In this document: piece by piece, positions 30,476-40,132 of the stretch | Position numbering within the stretch: position 1 is the stretch's first letter | Layout of the letters: the number at the start of each line of letters is the position of its first letter | Source of the DNA: Lithodes maja | Taxonomy: Eukaryota; Arthropoda; Malacostraca; Decapoda; Lithodidae | Assembly (NCBI GenBank): GCA_037953745.1 | Contig: JBAKBP010013060.1 | Location: 1-64,000 of the forward strand | Length of the DNA: 64,000 nt | Direction of reading: 5' to 3' | Notes under the pieces: model-generated | Told to the model about the DNA's origin: nothing | Seen by the model: the letters and a program-made list of their open reading frames with translations, nothing else | Database searches by the model: none | Position numbers and translations under genes: made by a program

Positions 30476-30687
30476 AACCTGTCGAAAATTATCATTAGAA
30501 CTGGTAATTGTTTAGTGTGGTCTGATAATATTTTTGGGAAGAGATTTATATCTCTACAGTCTCTTGACAAACAGACTAATTGTTGAATCAGATTCCACTA
30601 CATACATTTAGATCATTTTGTCAGGTGGAAATACTGTACTGGCCAGTTTGAACATGTATATATGCATTATATTCATGACTTCATCTC

Positions 30688-30885
30688 TTAAGGGGAGATG
30701 GATCGTTTTTATGGTCCCCCTTCTTCCTCATGTTTAGCCCCATTAGTTTTCAGATTTAAAGACGTTCGCCTCATTAATTTGTCGATTTTAAAACCTTTCG
30801 CCCCATTTCTATATCATACTTTCCATTCGTGCCATTTAGCTGTCGATTTTATTCCTGGCGAGCGATAGCGAGCCTGTAATTTGGT
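30688..30885 (+). mobile_element. MITE-1, left half
   Basis: TTAAGGGGAGATGGATCGTT start, ending just after the GGCGAGCGATAGCGAGCCTG motif. Bases 30886-31189 hold a C14 run at 31129-31142 and nothing else I recognise. Confidence 0.8.
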
Positions 30886-31189
30886 TTACATTTATTCACC
30901 GCATTGTATTTTTATATTTGTTAGTACATTATATTCATTAACTTTTCTGACGAAATGTATTTATTGCTAGTGAATACTTCTAAACTTATTCAATAAAAGC
31001 AAGAGTTAGACACAGTACACTTCATGTCCACAATGCCGAGTTTCCAAGGTTGGAAGTGAATGGAGGGGAAAGTAAAATATTAAACCGGCCATGAATTTGA
31101 CAGTAAATCCTGATTTCTGTGGAGCGGTGCCCCCCCCCCCCCTTCCTGATGTAAAGTTGGCACTAGTAGTCCGCTAGTCTATAATCTGT

Positions 31190-31363
31190 TTGGCTTGCTC
31201 TGTGCTGATATTTAATGTCTGTCAGATGTTGAATAGGGTGGGTAAGTGTAGGAACATGTTTGTATATATCACTCAATATGAAGAAATGAAGCTTAGATAT
31301 TGCTGATACCAATTATGGATCAAAATATACTTGGTGCCGAAACATCACTTATTAGCGCGACTG
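31190..31363 (+). mobile_element. MITE-4, right part
   Basis: About 175 bp nearly identical to 26448-26626 (GTCTGTCAGATGTTGAATAG through CACTTATTAGCGCGACTG). The left inverted end is missing. Confidence 0.75.
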
Positions 31364-31530
31364 TACACTCGAGGAAAAAAACAATCTTTACACTGGTGAG
31401 CTGTATATAATTTTGTGTGAACGAAATGAACGGGGTGAAACATACGTCTGCGAGGCATTAGCACAATATATCGACCCACTTCCACAATATTTAGAGCGTT
31501 TGTGTAAAGATTGTTTTTTCCTCGAGTGTA
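31364..31530. mobile_element. MITE-5 with 29-bp near-perfect inverted ends
   Basis: TACACTCGAGGAAAAAAACA...CTTTACAC at the left, and its reverse complement with one base fewer in the A run at the right. 167 bp, no ORF. TA at each end fits a Tc1/mariner-type MITE. It abuts or cuts the MITE-4 copy. Confidence 0.85.
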
Positions 31531-31555
31531 CAAACAGGCAAACGTGACCGTGGTG

Positions 31556-31878
31556 ATGGTTCACTTTTTTGGTGGACTTTTTCATTTATTTATTATTTTT
31601 CTAGTTTCCTCCCTAGACCACCTCCAACATTACAAAAAACAACCCCAGGATCCCTTTTCAAGATATACTGTATATGTACAGTATATACTGTACAGTATAT
31701 ACTATACTGCCTGTAAATTACAGGCTTGCTATCGCTCGCCAGGAAAAAAAAGACACCTAAATTACACGAAAAGTCTTAATATGGACGGATACATGGGGAG
31801 AAAGGTCTTAAAATCGCCAAACTAATGTGGTTAAACATGAGGAAGAAGGGGGACCAGAAAAAACTACCCATCTCCCTG
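31556..31878 (-). mobile_element. MITE-1 copy
   Basis: CTAGTTTCCTCCCTAGACCA to CAGAAAAAACTACCCATCTC. The middle is replaced by a TACAGTATATACTG-type palindromic AT repeat (31665-31711), but the TTGCTATCGCTCGCCAGG motif remains. Confidence 0.75.
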
Positions 31879-31930
31879 ATTACCCTTGTAAATCTGGTTA
31901 TTGCATTTCACTGAACTGTTTGTACTGAAG

Positions 31931-33296
31931 ATTAAATGACCGAGTCACTGGGTGTATCTGAGACTGGTATTATGCCTTGACCTGTGTAGATGTATATTAA
32001 ATGACCGAGTGACTGGGTGTATCTGAGACTGGTATTATGCCTTGACCTGTGTAGATGTATATTAAATGACCGAGTGACTGGGTGTATCTGAGACTGGTAT
32101 TATGCCTTGACCTGTGTAAATGTATATTAAATGACCGAGTGACTGGGTGTATCTGAGACTGGTATTATGCCTTGACCTGTGTAGATGTATATTAAATGAC
32201 CGAGTGACTGGGTGTATCTGAGACTGGTATTATGCCTTGACCTGTGTAGATGTATATTAAATGACCGAGTGACTGGGTGTATCTGAGACTGGTATTATGC
32301 CTTGACCTGTGTAGATGTATATTAAATGACCGAGTGACAGGGTGTATCTGAGACTAGTATTATGCCTTGACCTGTGTAGATGTATATTAAATGACCGAGT
32401 GACTGGGTGTATCTGAGACTGGAATTATGCTTTGACCTGTGTAGATGTATATCAAATGACAGAGTGACTGGGTGTATCTGAGACTGGTATTATGCCTTGA
32501 CCTGTGTAGATTTATATTAAATGACCGAGTGACTGGGTGTATCTGAGACTGGTATTATGCCTTGACCTGTGTAGATGTATATCAAATGACCGAGTGACTG
32601 GGTGTATCTGAGACTGGTATTATGCCTTGACCTGTGTAGATTTATATTAAATGACCGAGTGACTGGGTGTATCTGAGACTGGTATTATGCCTTGACCTGT
32701 GTAGATGTATATTAAATGACCGAGTGACTGGGTGTATCTGAGACTGGTATTATGCCTTGACCTGTGTAGATGTATATTAAATGACCGAGTGACTGGGTGT
32801 ATCTGAGACTGGTATTATGCCTTGACCTGTGTAGATGTATATTAAATGACCGAGTGACTGGGTGTATCTGAGACTGGTATTATGCCTTGACCTGTGTAGA
32901 TGTATATTAAATGACCGAGTCACTGGGTGTATCTGAGACTGGAATTATGCTTTGACCTGTGTAGATGTATATCAAATGACCGAGTGACTGGGTGTATCTG
33001 AGACTGGTATTATGCCTTGACCTGTGTAGATTTATATTAAATGACCGAGTGACTGGGTGTATCTGAGACTGGTATTATGCCTTGACCTGTGTAGATGTAT
33101 ATTAAATGACCGAGTGACTGGGTGTATCTGAGACTGGTATTATGCCTCGACCTGTGTAGATGTATATTAAATGACCGAGTGACTGGGTGTATCTGAGACT
33201 GGTATTATGCCTTGACCTGTGTAGATGTATATTAAATGACCGAGTCACTGGGTGTATCTGAGACTGGTATTATGCTTTGACCTGTGTAGATGTATA
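31931..33296. repeat. 65-bp minisatellite, 21 copies
   Basis: The unit starts ATTAAATGACCGAGTGACTG and ends GTGTAGATGTAT; the period was measured as exactly 65 from successive starts at 31931, 31996 and 32061. Units are nearly identical. A variant pair (GGAATTATGCTTTGACC, then AGATTTATATT) recurs 520 bp apart, at about 32420 and 32940, indicating an eight-unit duplication. Not CRISPR: there are no unique spacers. Confidence 0.97.
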
Positions 33297-33390
33297 TCTC
33301 TAAATATGAGATAATATAAATATGTAATATACTGTATATGCAATATATATATACAGTATATGTGTATGTGTGTGTGTAATTGTGTTGTAC
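33297..33390. repeat. AT-rich palindromic and TG microsatellite
   Basis: ATACTGTATATGCAATATAT and GTATGTGTGTGTG stretches immediately after the 65-bp array. Confidence 0.8.
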
Positions 33391-33533
33391 TTCTTTTTGT
33401 ATAATGGAATCATTTACTGTACTATTCTATGGATGTCCATTATAAAACGCCTATTATGTCTTACTGAATATCATCCCATTTCCTGCGTCCTCCGTGAAGA
33501 AAATTAAATTATATTGATATAAACAATACTCAA

Positions 33534-33744
33534 TCCCTTCAGTACTGGTAACGTCCTTTTAACTTCATTCTGGCAACTAGTAGACGATTAGACTCAGTTT
33601 AAAAAGGATCTCCAGCAATTAACAGGTTTCGAACTATCTCACTCAACCATTTTTACTACCACATATCCTTCTTAAGCTGCACAAAATCGTCTACATATAG
33701 CTAGAATAAATGTAACAGAAGTCACCGGTATAGTAAGAGTTGAT
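33534..33744. mobile_element. MITE-3, diverged copy
   Basis: CCCTTCAGTACTGGTAACGTCC at the left and an inverted GTCACCGGTATAGTAAGAG at the right. AGACGATTAGACTCAGTTTA is inverted against TGCACAAAATCGTCT. The terminal TTAA is degraded. Confidence 0.6.
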
Positions 33745-34421
33745 CCATCCCGCCCGATAATTCTAGCTACCAAGAATACACTTGAGACCTCTGGTGGACG
33801 CTTCTGAACTAGCGCCAGAGCTACGACTGTCGACATCAACAATACTTAACACCTCGGACATGCACAGTTTATCATGATTCTTTGTGATTATACTTTCTTC
33901 TATTATACTAAACTAAATCCTTATAAAGAATAGTAGTCATGGAAATGTCCATGTGCAGCTGATAATGACTACAAACATAATTATAAGCTGATTAATTATT
34001 ATAAAAAGGCGCAAAAATGCTTGCTGACTTTTGTATTGTAAATATACATTATATATGGGTATGGATGACTTTAAAATATATCAACAACATTATGCATAGG
34101 CTATAATATGTGTCAGCTACAGACATTTCGACAGACGCTTATAATAAAGAATTGTTGAAAGAGAGAGAGGGTGCAGAGATCCACGATGTATACAGTTTCC
34201 CATGATACACCGCGGTAAACATTGCGTTCAGCGCCTCTGTCGGCCACTTTTGGCATTTGTTGGTAGGGAGAATTATGTGAGTACTTTACAACACTGACAA
34301 AGGGAGGGACAATCTGCCGTCTAAATATCAGAGTGTTATCGGTGACTATTGCCAAGCGAGAGAGAATGTTTCATAGTGTATTTTCATGTTTACTGTAGTG
34401 AACAAGCAGTTTCGACACCAC
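33745..34421. other. Unassigned sequence, possibly unique host DNA
   Basis: I see no repeat family, motif-bearing ORF or RNA gene. The short minus-strand ORF near 34113-34355 has no recognisable domain. Confidence 0.4.
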
Positions 34422-34572
34422 ACACTATACTCTGTTTATATTCAGCTGACGATAAAATGAATCCCTTTGCAGCTAATTTATCGATACTTACTGGAAATAT
34501 ATGAAACTACTATGTCTCTGCATCCTATTAAGACAAACTTTTATATAATTAGCACCATATGTCACTACAAAA
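34422..34572 (+). mobile_element. MITE-2, left part
   Basis: ATATTCAGCTGACGATAAAA to AATTAGCACCATATGTCACT, then cut by a MITE-1 fragment. Confidence 0.7.
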
Positions 34573-34690
34573 TATATATTTTTATCATTTATTTAGTTTC
34601 CTCCCTAGACCTCCATCAAACTTTAAAAAAAACATCCATTAGATCCCCCTTCTAGATTAATTTGTACATTTTTCGGTAGGAAAAAAAAAC
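34573..34690 (-). mobile_element. MITE-1 fragment
   Basis: TTTAGTTTCCTCCCTAGACC to TTTGTACATTTTTCGGTAGG. The remainder is absent. Confidence 0.75.
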
Positions 34691-34878
34691 AGACGCTAGC
34701 CAGATCCACCTGCAGTGTCGTCAGAATGTTAAACGTGCTAAGCCCCTTGTCATCAGCTGTCTGTCAGATGTTGGAGACTTTCAACCAGCTCGTTTGATCT
34801 ACGAAATTGCTACGTGTCAGCATCCCGGCTTTGCCTTTGTGGGTTGTGCTCTGTGTTTCAGCTTCCAACATGGTTCTA

Positions 34879-35246
34879 TTAAGGGGAGACGGACCGTTTG
34901 TTTGGTCTATCAATTAATATATTCATATATTTTTTTAGTTTCCTCGCTAGACCTCCATCAAGCATAGAAAAACACCCCCTACAGTAGACAAGATAAATTT
35001 GTAAATTTTTCGGTAGAAAAATGTCCCGGCCAAAGGCTGGTTCCTCTTGAAATTGCAGGCTCGCTATCACTCGCCAGGAAAAAATCGACACCTAAATGGC
35101 ACGAAAGATCTTAAAATTGACAACGAAATGGGGCGAAATGTGTTAAAATCGCCAAACTAATGGGCCGAACGTCTTATAATCTCAAAATTAGTGGGGATAA
35201 ACATTAGGAAGAAGGGGGTCCAGAAAAACGGTCTGCCTCCCCTTAA
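34879..35246 (-). mobile_element. MITE-1, complete copy
   Basis: TTAA at both ends. The terminal GGGGAGACGGACCG... and ...CGGTCTGCCTCCCC are inverted. 368 bp. The best copy for defining the family ends. Confidence 0.88.
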
Positions 35247-35327
35247 GGCGGGATGGCGTATTTATTTCCTCCTTTATATTATATTCTTACCATGTCTTTA
35301 GTTTCCTCCTTAGACCTCCATCAAGCT

Positions 35328-35328
<1 letters not shown>
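35243..35328 (-). mobile_element. MITE-1 fragment cut by GA repeat
   Basis: It shares the TTAA of the preceding copy, continues GGCGGGATGGCG and reaches CTCCATCAAGCTTAG, where the microsatellite begins. Confidence 0.7.
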
Positions 35329-35389
<61 letters not shown>

Positions 35390-35448
35390 AGAGAGGAAAA
35401 AAAGAAAAATAGAAAAATAGAGCGAGAGAGAGAGAGAGAGGAAAAAGT

Positions 35449-35495
<47 letters not shown>

Positions 35496-35520
35496 GAAAG
35501 AAAGAAAGAGAGAGAGATAG
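35329..35520. repeat. (GA)n microsatellite
   Basis: Long AG runs with GGAAAA and AAAGAAAG interruptions. It may have expanded from the AGAG of the MITE-1 sequence AAGCTTAGA. Bases 35521-35715 are unassigned. Confidence 0.95.
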
Positions 35521-35715
35521 CCAGCGAGAGCGTTTAAGATTATGGATAACCTTTCTTGGATCATTAATCACATCAAAGTGCCTCATTAAGGACTGCCATT
35601 ATGATGGATTCCGATAAACTTGGTGACATAAAGGATTTATTCTTTTTCTTTCAATTTCGTGCTGCACATATTTTGTTACTTACAATATAATATACTTAGT
35701 GTAATTTTTCCTAAT

Positions 35716-35775
35716 CTTTGCCCCATTTTTTAGTCAATATAAGACCTTTCGTGCCATTTAGGTGTAGATTGTTGT
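35716..35775 (+). mobile_element. MITE-1 fragment leading into the 40-bp array
   Basis: TTTGCCCCATTTTTTAGTCA through GTGCCATTTAGGTGTAGATT, then the first array unit. Confidence 0.7.
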
Positions 35776-36496
35776 CCTGGTGATGTATAGCAAGGGGGGA
35801 TGGGCGTATTATTGTCCTGGTGAGCTACAGCAAGGGGGGATGGGCGTATTATTGTCCTGGTGATGTATAGCAAGGGGGGATGGGCGTATTATTGTCCTGG
35901 TGAGGTATAGCAAGGGGGGATGGGCGTATTATTGTCCTGGTGAGGTATAGCAAGGGGGGGATGGGCGTATTATTGTCCTGGTGAGCTACAGCAAGGGGGG
36001 ATGGGCGTATTATTGTCCTGGTGAGGTATAGCAAGGGGGGATGGGCGTATTATTGTCCTGGTGAGGTATAGCAAGGGGGGGATGGGCGTATTATTGTCCT
36101 GGTGAGCTACAGCAAGGGGGGGATGGGCGTATTATTGTCCTGGTGAGGTATAGCAAGGGGGGGATGGGCGTATTATTGTCCTGGTGAGCTACAGCAAGGG
36201 GGGATGGGCGTATTATTGTCCTGGTGAGCTACAGCAAGGGGGGATGGGCGTATTATTGTCCTGGTGAGGTATAGCAAGGGGGGATGGGCGTATTATTGTC
36301 CTGGTGAGGTATAGCAAGGGGGGATGGGCGTATTATTGTCCTGGTGAGCTACAGCAAGGGGGGATGGGCGTATTATTGTCCTGGTGAGGTATAGCAAGGG
36401 GGGATGGGCGTATTATTGTCCTGGTGAGGTATAGCAAGGGGGAGATGGGCGTATTATTGTTCTGGTGAGCTACAGCAAGGGGGGATGGGCGTATTA
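35772..36496. repeat. 40-bp minisatellite, about 18 copies, built from MITE-1 sequence
   Basis: Unit: ATTATTGTCCTGGTGAG, then (G/C)TA(T/C)AGC, then AAGGGGGGATGGGCGT; 40 or 41 bp depending on the G run. Two unit variants (GGTATAGC and GCTACAGC) alternate irregularly. The first part matches the MITE-1 interior, and AAGGGGGGATGGGCGTATT matches its terminus. Confidence 0.95.
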
Positions 36497-36507
36497 TTTT
36501 GTTCATG

Positions 36508-37083
36508 TATACAGGGTGTTCCAGTAATGCTTTTCATAAATTATATGGTGGACTCATCAGACATAAATAAGAATACATTACTCTATGAACATGAGGTTGA
36601 GTATTTATAATAACGGAGTTATTATACGATTTAAGTTAACGATAGATACAATGCCATTCAGTCCAAGGGGTAATGTTGCCATTTTAGTGGATTATATCCA
36701 TTTGGCCTTCGCTATCGCTTGCTAGCCTCAAGATAGTGAGCAGTAGCGATCTGACTATTCGGTAGAAAAATATGTCCGGCTTCGCCGGTAGAAAAATCAA
36801 ATCCGGCGAAGCCGGACATATTTTTCTACCGAAGAGTCAGATCGCTACTGCTCACTATCTTGAGGCTAGCAAGCGATACCGAAGGCCATATGGATATAAT
36901 CCACTAAAATGGCAACATTACCCCTTGGACTGAATGGCATTGTATCTATCGTTAACTTAAATCGTGTAATAACTCCGTTATTATAAATATTCAAGCTCAT
37001 GTTCATAGAGTAATGTATTCTTATTTTTGTCTGATGAGTCCACCATATAATTTATGAAAAGCATTACTGGAACACCCTGTATA
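36508..37083. mobile_element. Near-perfect palindromic MITE, arms about 278 bp
   Basis: Arms 36511-36788 and 36803-37080 are inverted copies with only scattered mismatches, around a 14-bp loop (TAGAAAAATCAAAT). The ends TACAGGGTGTTCC...GGAACACCCTGTA are flanked by TA, as for Tc1/mariner-type elements. No ORF. It contains GCTATCGCTTGC and CCGGCTTCGCCGG modules resembling MITE-1. Confidence 0.92.
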
Positions 37084-37420
37084 TATAATAATTTGTATCA
37101 GTTTTATAGTTTCCTCCCTAGACCTCCATCAAGCTTAATAAAACACCCCTCAAGACCCTCCTTTAAGATAAATTTATAAACTTTTCGATAGAAAAATGTC
37201 CCGGCCGAAAGCTGGTTGTTCTTAAATTACAGGCTCGCTATCGCTCGCCTGGAAAAAATCAACACTTAGATGACACGAATAATCTTAATATTGACAATGA
37301 AATGGGGCAAAAGGTCTTAAAATCGCCAAACTAATGGGCCAATCGTCTTAAAATCTAAAAACTAATGGGGCTGAGCATGAGAAAGAAGGGGGACCAGAAA
37401 AACGATCCATCTCCCCTTAA
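37084..37420 (-). mobile_element. MITE-1 copy split by the palindrome
   Basis: TTTCCTCCCTAGACCTCCAT to AACGATCCATCTCCCCTTAA. Its missing outer end is probably the last AAGGGGGGATGGGCGTATT of the minisatellite, on the far side of the palindrome. Confidence 0.8.
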
Positions 37421-37577
37421 TACATTCTGACCACTCCCCTCTTCCTCTCTGGATTATTGGTTCATGTATTTTAGCAAACAATTGTATTTAATTATTATTT
37501 TATGTTCATGTCTTTCTTCTATTGTTCTCTTTATCTCTCCCTCCATCTGTCCTACTTCATTAGATGCAGGGAGTGTG

Positions 37578-37579
<2 letters not shown>

Positions 37580-37649
<70 letters not shown>
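37580..37649. repeat. (CT)n microsatellite
   Basis: Thirty-five perfect CT units. Confidence 0.98.
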
Positions 37650-37653
<4 letters not shown>

Positions 37654-37861
37654 ATACGTATAGGTTTTTCCAAGCGGCCTCAACTATTAACATGTATCAT
37701 ATACTGTAAACTATAACAAATACAATATATATATACCCCTCCAACACAAATTACCTGATCTCCAAATTAACTTGTTGAGGAATTAAGACCCATTTGTCCA
37801 ATATATTTTGGTTACCGGTAGACAATTATTTTGCAATGTAGGAAGGATATCTACGAATTAA

Positions 37862-38067
37862 CCACTTCTGTACCGGTATTGTCTTTTTTATTTTATCTAA
37901 GCTACATTAAGACGATTTTATGAAGCTTAGGAAAGACGTCTACCAATCAAAGCACAACGGACTGTCTCAATTAATCCTTTTAGCTACCATATAACATTCC
38001 TAAGCTTCGTAAAATCGTTTAAGTGTAGCTGAAATCAAATAGAAAAGGCGTCACCGGTAAACAGGGG
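37862..38067. mobile_element. MITE-3 copy with TTAA duplication
   Basis: TTAA at 37858-37861 and 38068-38071. CCACTTCTGTACCGGTATTG and CGTCACCGGTAAACAGGGG are inverted, as are ACGATTTTATGAAGCTTAGG and its counterpart. Another partial copy (GATAGCCAAAATAAACTGTC) lies near 38100-38190. Confidence 0.75.
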
Positions 38068-38390
38068 TTAAAGGGGTAAATACTATCTCCATTAACTCTT
38101 CATCTTCTACAAGTTTACCCTAAGCTGAATATAATCGTCCAATGATAGCCAAAATAAACTGTCAAAATGCCTCATGATCCTCAAAGGGTTATTTCTTCAA
38201 GTATGATGATGTGCTATTTCAACTTAGACACCCAATTTGCATAATTTTAAAGCCTCGGTGATTTATACTGGTACTGACACGCCGCCCCAGTAATTATAAC
38301 ACCGTGTATTAAGGCTGACATAGACGCTTTGCTTAACATGACAGCAACATTACCAGAAATTTAAGCTTAAAACGTGTGTGTGTGTATACC

Positions 38391-38392
<2 letters not shown>

Positions 38393-38466
<74 letters not shown>
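38393..38466. repeat. (TA)n microsatellite
   Basis: About 37 TA units, followed by CTGTATATACTGTA. Confidence 0.97.
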
Positions 38467-38467
<1 letters not shown>

Positions 38468-38597
38468 TGTATATACTGTATATTATATACAAACACTAGT
38501 TAAACCCTTCCCGTGTCTCCAATTTTCTTTCAATATTTTTTGTTCAATCATTTATCGTACAATGTTTCTCAGTTCCCAAGAGAGAGGTGACAGTGGC

Positions 38598-38951
38598 TGC
38601 TTTTTTGGTCTATTAATTCAGTTATTCATATATGTTTTAGTTCCTCGCTAGACATCCTTCAAACTTAGAAAAATATCCCCTAGATCCCCCCCTCAAGATA
38701 AATTAGTACATTTTTCGGTAGAAAAATGTCCCGGATGAAAGCCGGTTCCTCTTAAATTACAGGCTCGCTATCGCTCGCCAGGGTAAAATCGACACCTAAA
38801 TTGCACAAATGATCTTGATATTGATGAAGAAATGGGACGAAAAGTCTTAAAATCGCCAAACAAATGGGACGAACGTCTTAAAATCTAAATTTTAATGGGG
38901 CTAAGCATGAGGGAGAAAGGGAGACCAGAAAAACGACCCATTTCCCCTTAA
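38598..38951 (-). mobile_element. MITE-1 copy
   Basis: TTTTGGTCTATTAATTCAGT, resembling the 34.9-kb copy, to AACGACCCATTTCCCCTTAA. It contains GGCTCGCTATCGCTCGCCAG. The left terminus is lost. Confidence 0.8.
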
Positions 38952-39064
38952 CACTCCACGTTATAAAAAGCCATAAGTCACATTTCGTCCAGTCAATTGT
39001 TTGCTGATGGACATGCACTGTATGTTACTTTATAGTACCTAGTTATTTAATATACAGATATTTC

Positions 39065-39471
39065 TTAAGGGGAGATGGGCGTATATGTATCTTATGTATC
39101 TTGTGTATCTTATGTATCTTATGTATTTGTTCATTTAGGTATCTGTTTATTATTGTATTAGTTTCCTCCCTAGACCTCCATCAAGCTTCAAAAACACCCG
39201 CCCAAGACCCTCCTTCAAGATAAATTTGTAAATTTTTCGAAAAAAAAATGTCCGGCCGAAAGCCGATTTATCTTTAATTGCAGGCTCGCTATCGCTTGCC
39301 AGGAAAAATCGGCACCTAAGGGACACGAAAAGTCTTAATATTGACCAAAACAAATGGGGTAAAAGTACTTAAGATCGACAAACTAATGGGCCGAACGTCT
39401 TATAATCTGAAAACTAATAGAGCTAAACGTGAGGAAGAAGGGGGCCAAAAAAACGGCCCATTTCCCCTTAA
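39065..39471 (-). mobile_element. MITE-1, complete copy
   Basis: TTAAGGGGAGATGGGC at the left and CGGCCCATTTCCCCTTAA at the right. A TATCTTATG repeat sits near the left end. Confidence 0.85.
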
Positions 39472-39572
39472 AGGATAGAAGTGTTCAACAATAATGTAGA
39501 ATACACCACGTACCTATACTGTATTGTAGCTGATAAATCGGCAAATGAAGTTAAAACAAGTCATATCACTTG

Positions 39573-39801
39573 CAATTGATCACTTGCGAGTTTCGTTCTA
39601 TAAGGAAGTTGGAGCTGTAGACATCGATAGTTAACAGAATTTATAGCTAAAATACGATCGTAGTACATTTATAAATACAGGAAACTCAATTCAACAGACT
39701 ATTTATCCATCAGAAACCTACATAATTACTGTATTTGTGCTTAATATCGATGTTTACAGCTCCAACTTCCTTATAGCCTCAAACTCGCAAGTGGTCAATT
39801 G
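39573..39801. mobile_element. MITE-6
   Basis: The ends CAATTGATCACTTGCGAG (39573-39590) and CTCGCAAGTGGTCAATTG (39784-39801) are inverted. The inversion continues inward through TATAAGGAAGTTGGAGCTGT for about 60 bp. No ORF. Confidence 0.85.
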
Positions 39802-39835
39802 TTACGTTATGGCTAGCAACATTGAAATATATATA

Positions 39836-40055
39836 TACCCTATTTCTTTTCAACTGACGGTAAATTGCAAAGTTCCCATCAAGATTTCTCAGTTATTTTG
39901 AAGATTTTGTAGTGAAATATGGTGGTAATTTTATAAACTTGGTCTTAATATGATGCAGAGACATAGTATAGTAGTTTCATATTTTTCTATTAAATATCGA
40001 GAAATTAGCTGTTAAGGGATTCAATTAATCATCAGCTGAAAAGAAACAGAGTATA
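39836..40055. mobile_element. MITE-2 copy
   Basis: The left TATTTCTTTTCAACTGACGG and the right CATCAGCTGAAAAGAAACAG are inverted. The interior matches 10935-11152 in the opposite orientation. Confidence 0.78.
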
Positions 40056-40132
40056 GCATTGTAGCTGATTAATCGGAAAATGGAGTAAGAAATTAGCCTT
40101 ATGATCACTTGAAATAGTTAGGTTTTGTCTAG

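Noticed and set aside
30392..30586. 64-aa ORF beginning MAEWLRC
   Set aside because: Its start is the tRNA-like A-box region; a known false-gene signature of tRNA-like sequences.
31931..33296. CRISPR-like regular repeats
   Set aside because: Units are contiguous 65-bp copies without unique spacers, in an animal-type repeat landscape; it is a minisatellite.
34113..34355. 80-aa minus-strand ORF in apparently unique DNA
   Set aside because: No domain, splice or promoter context that I can support; length is within chance.
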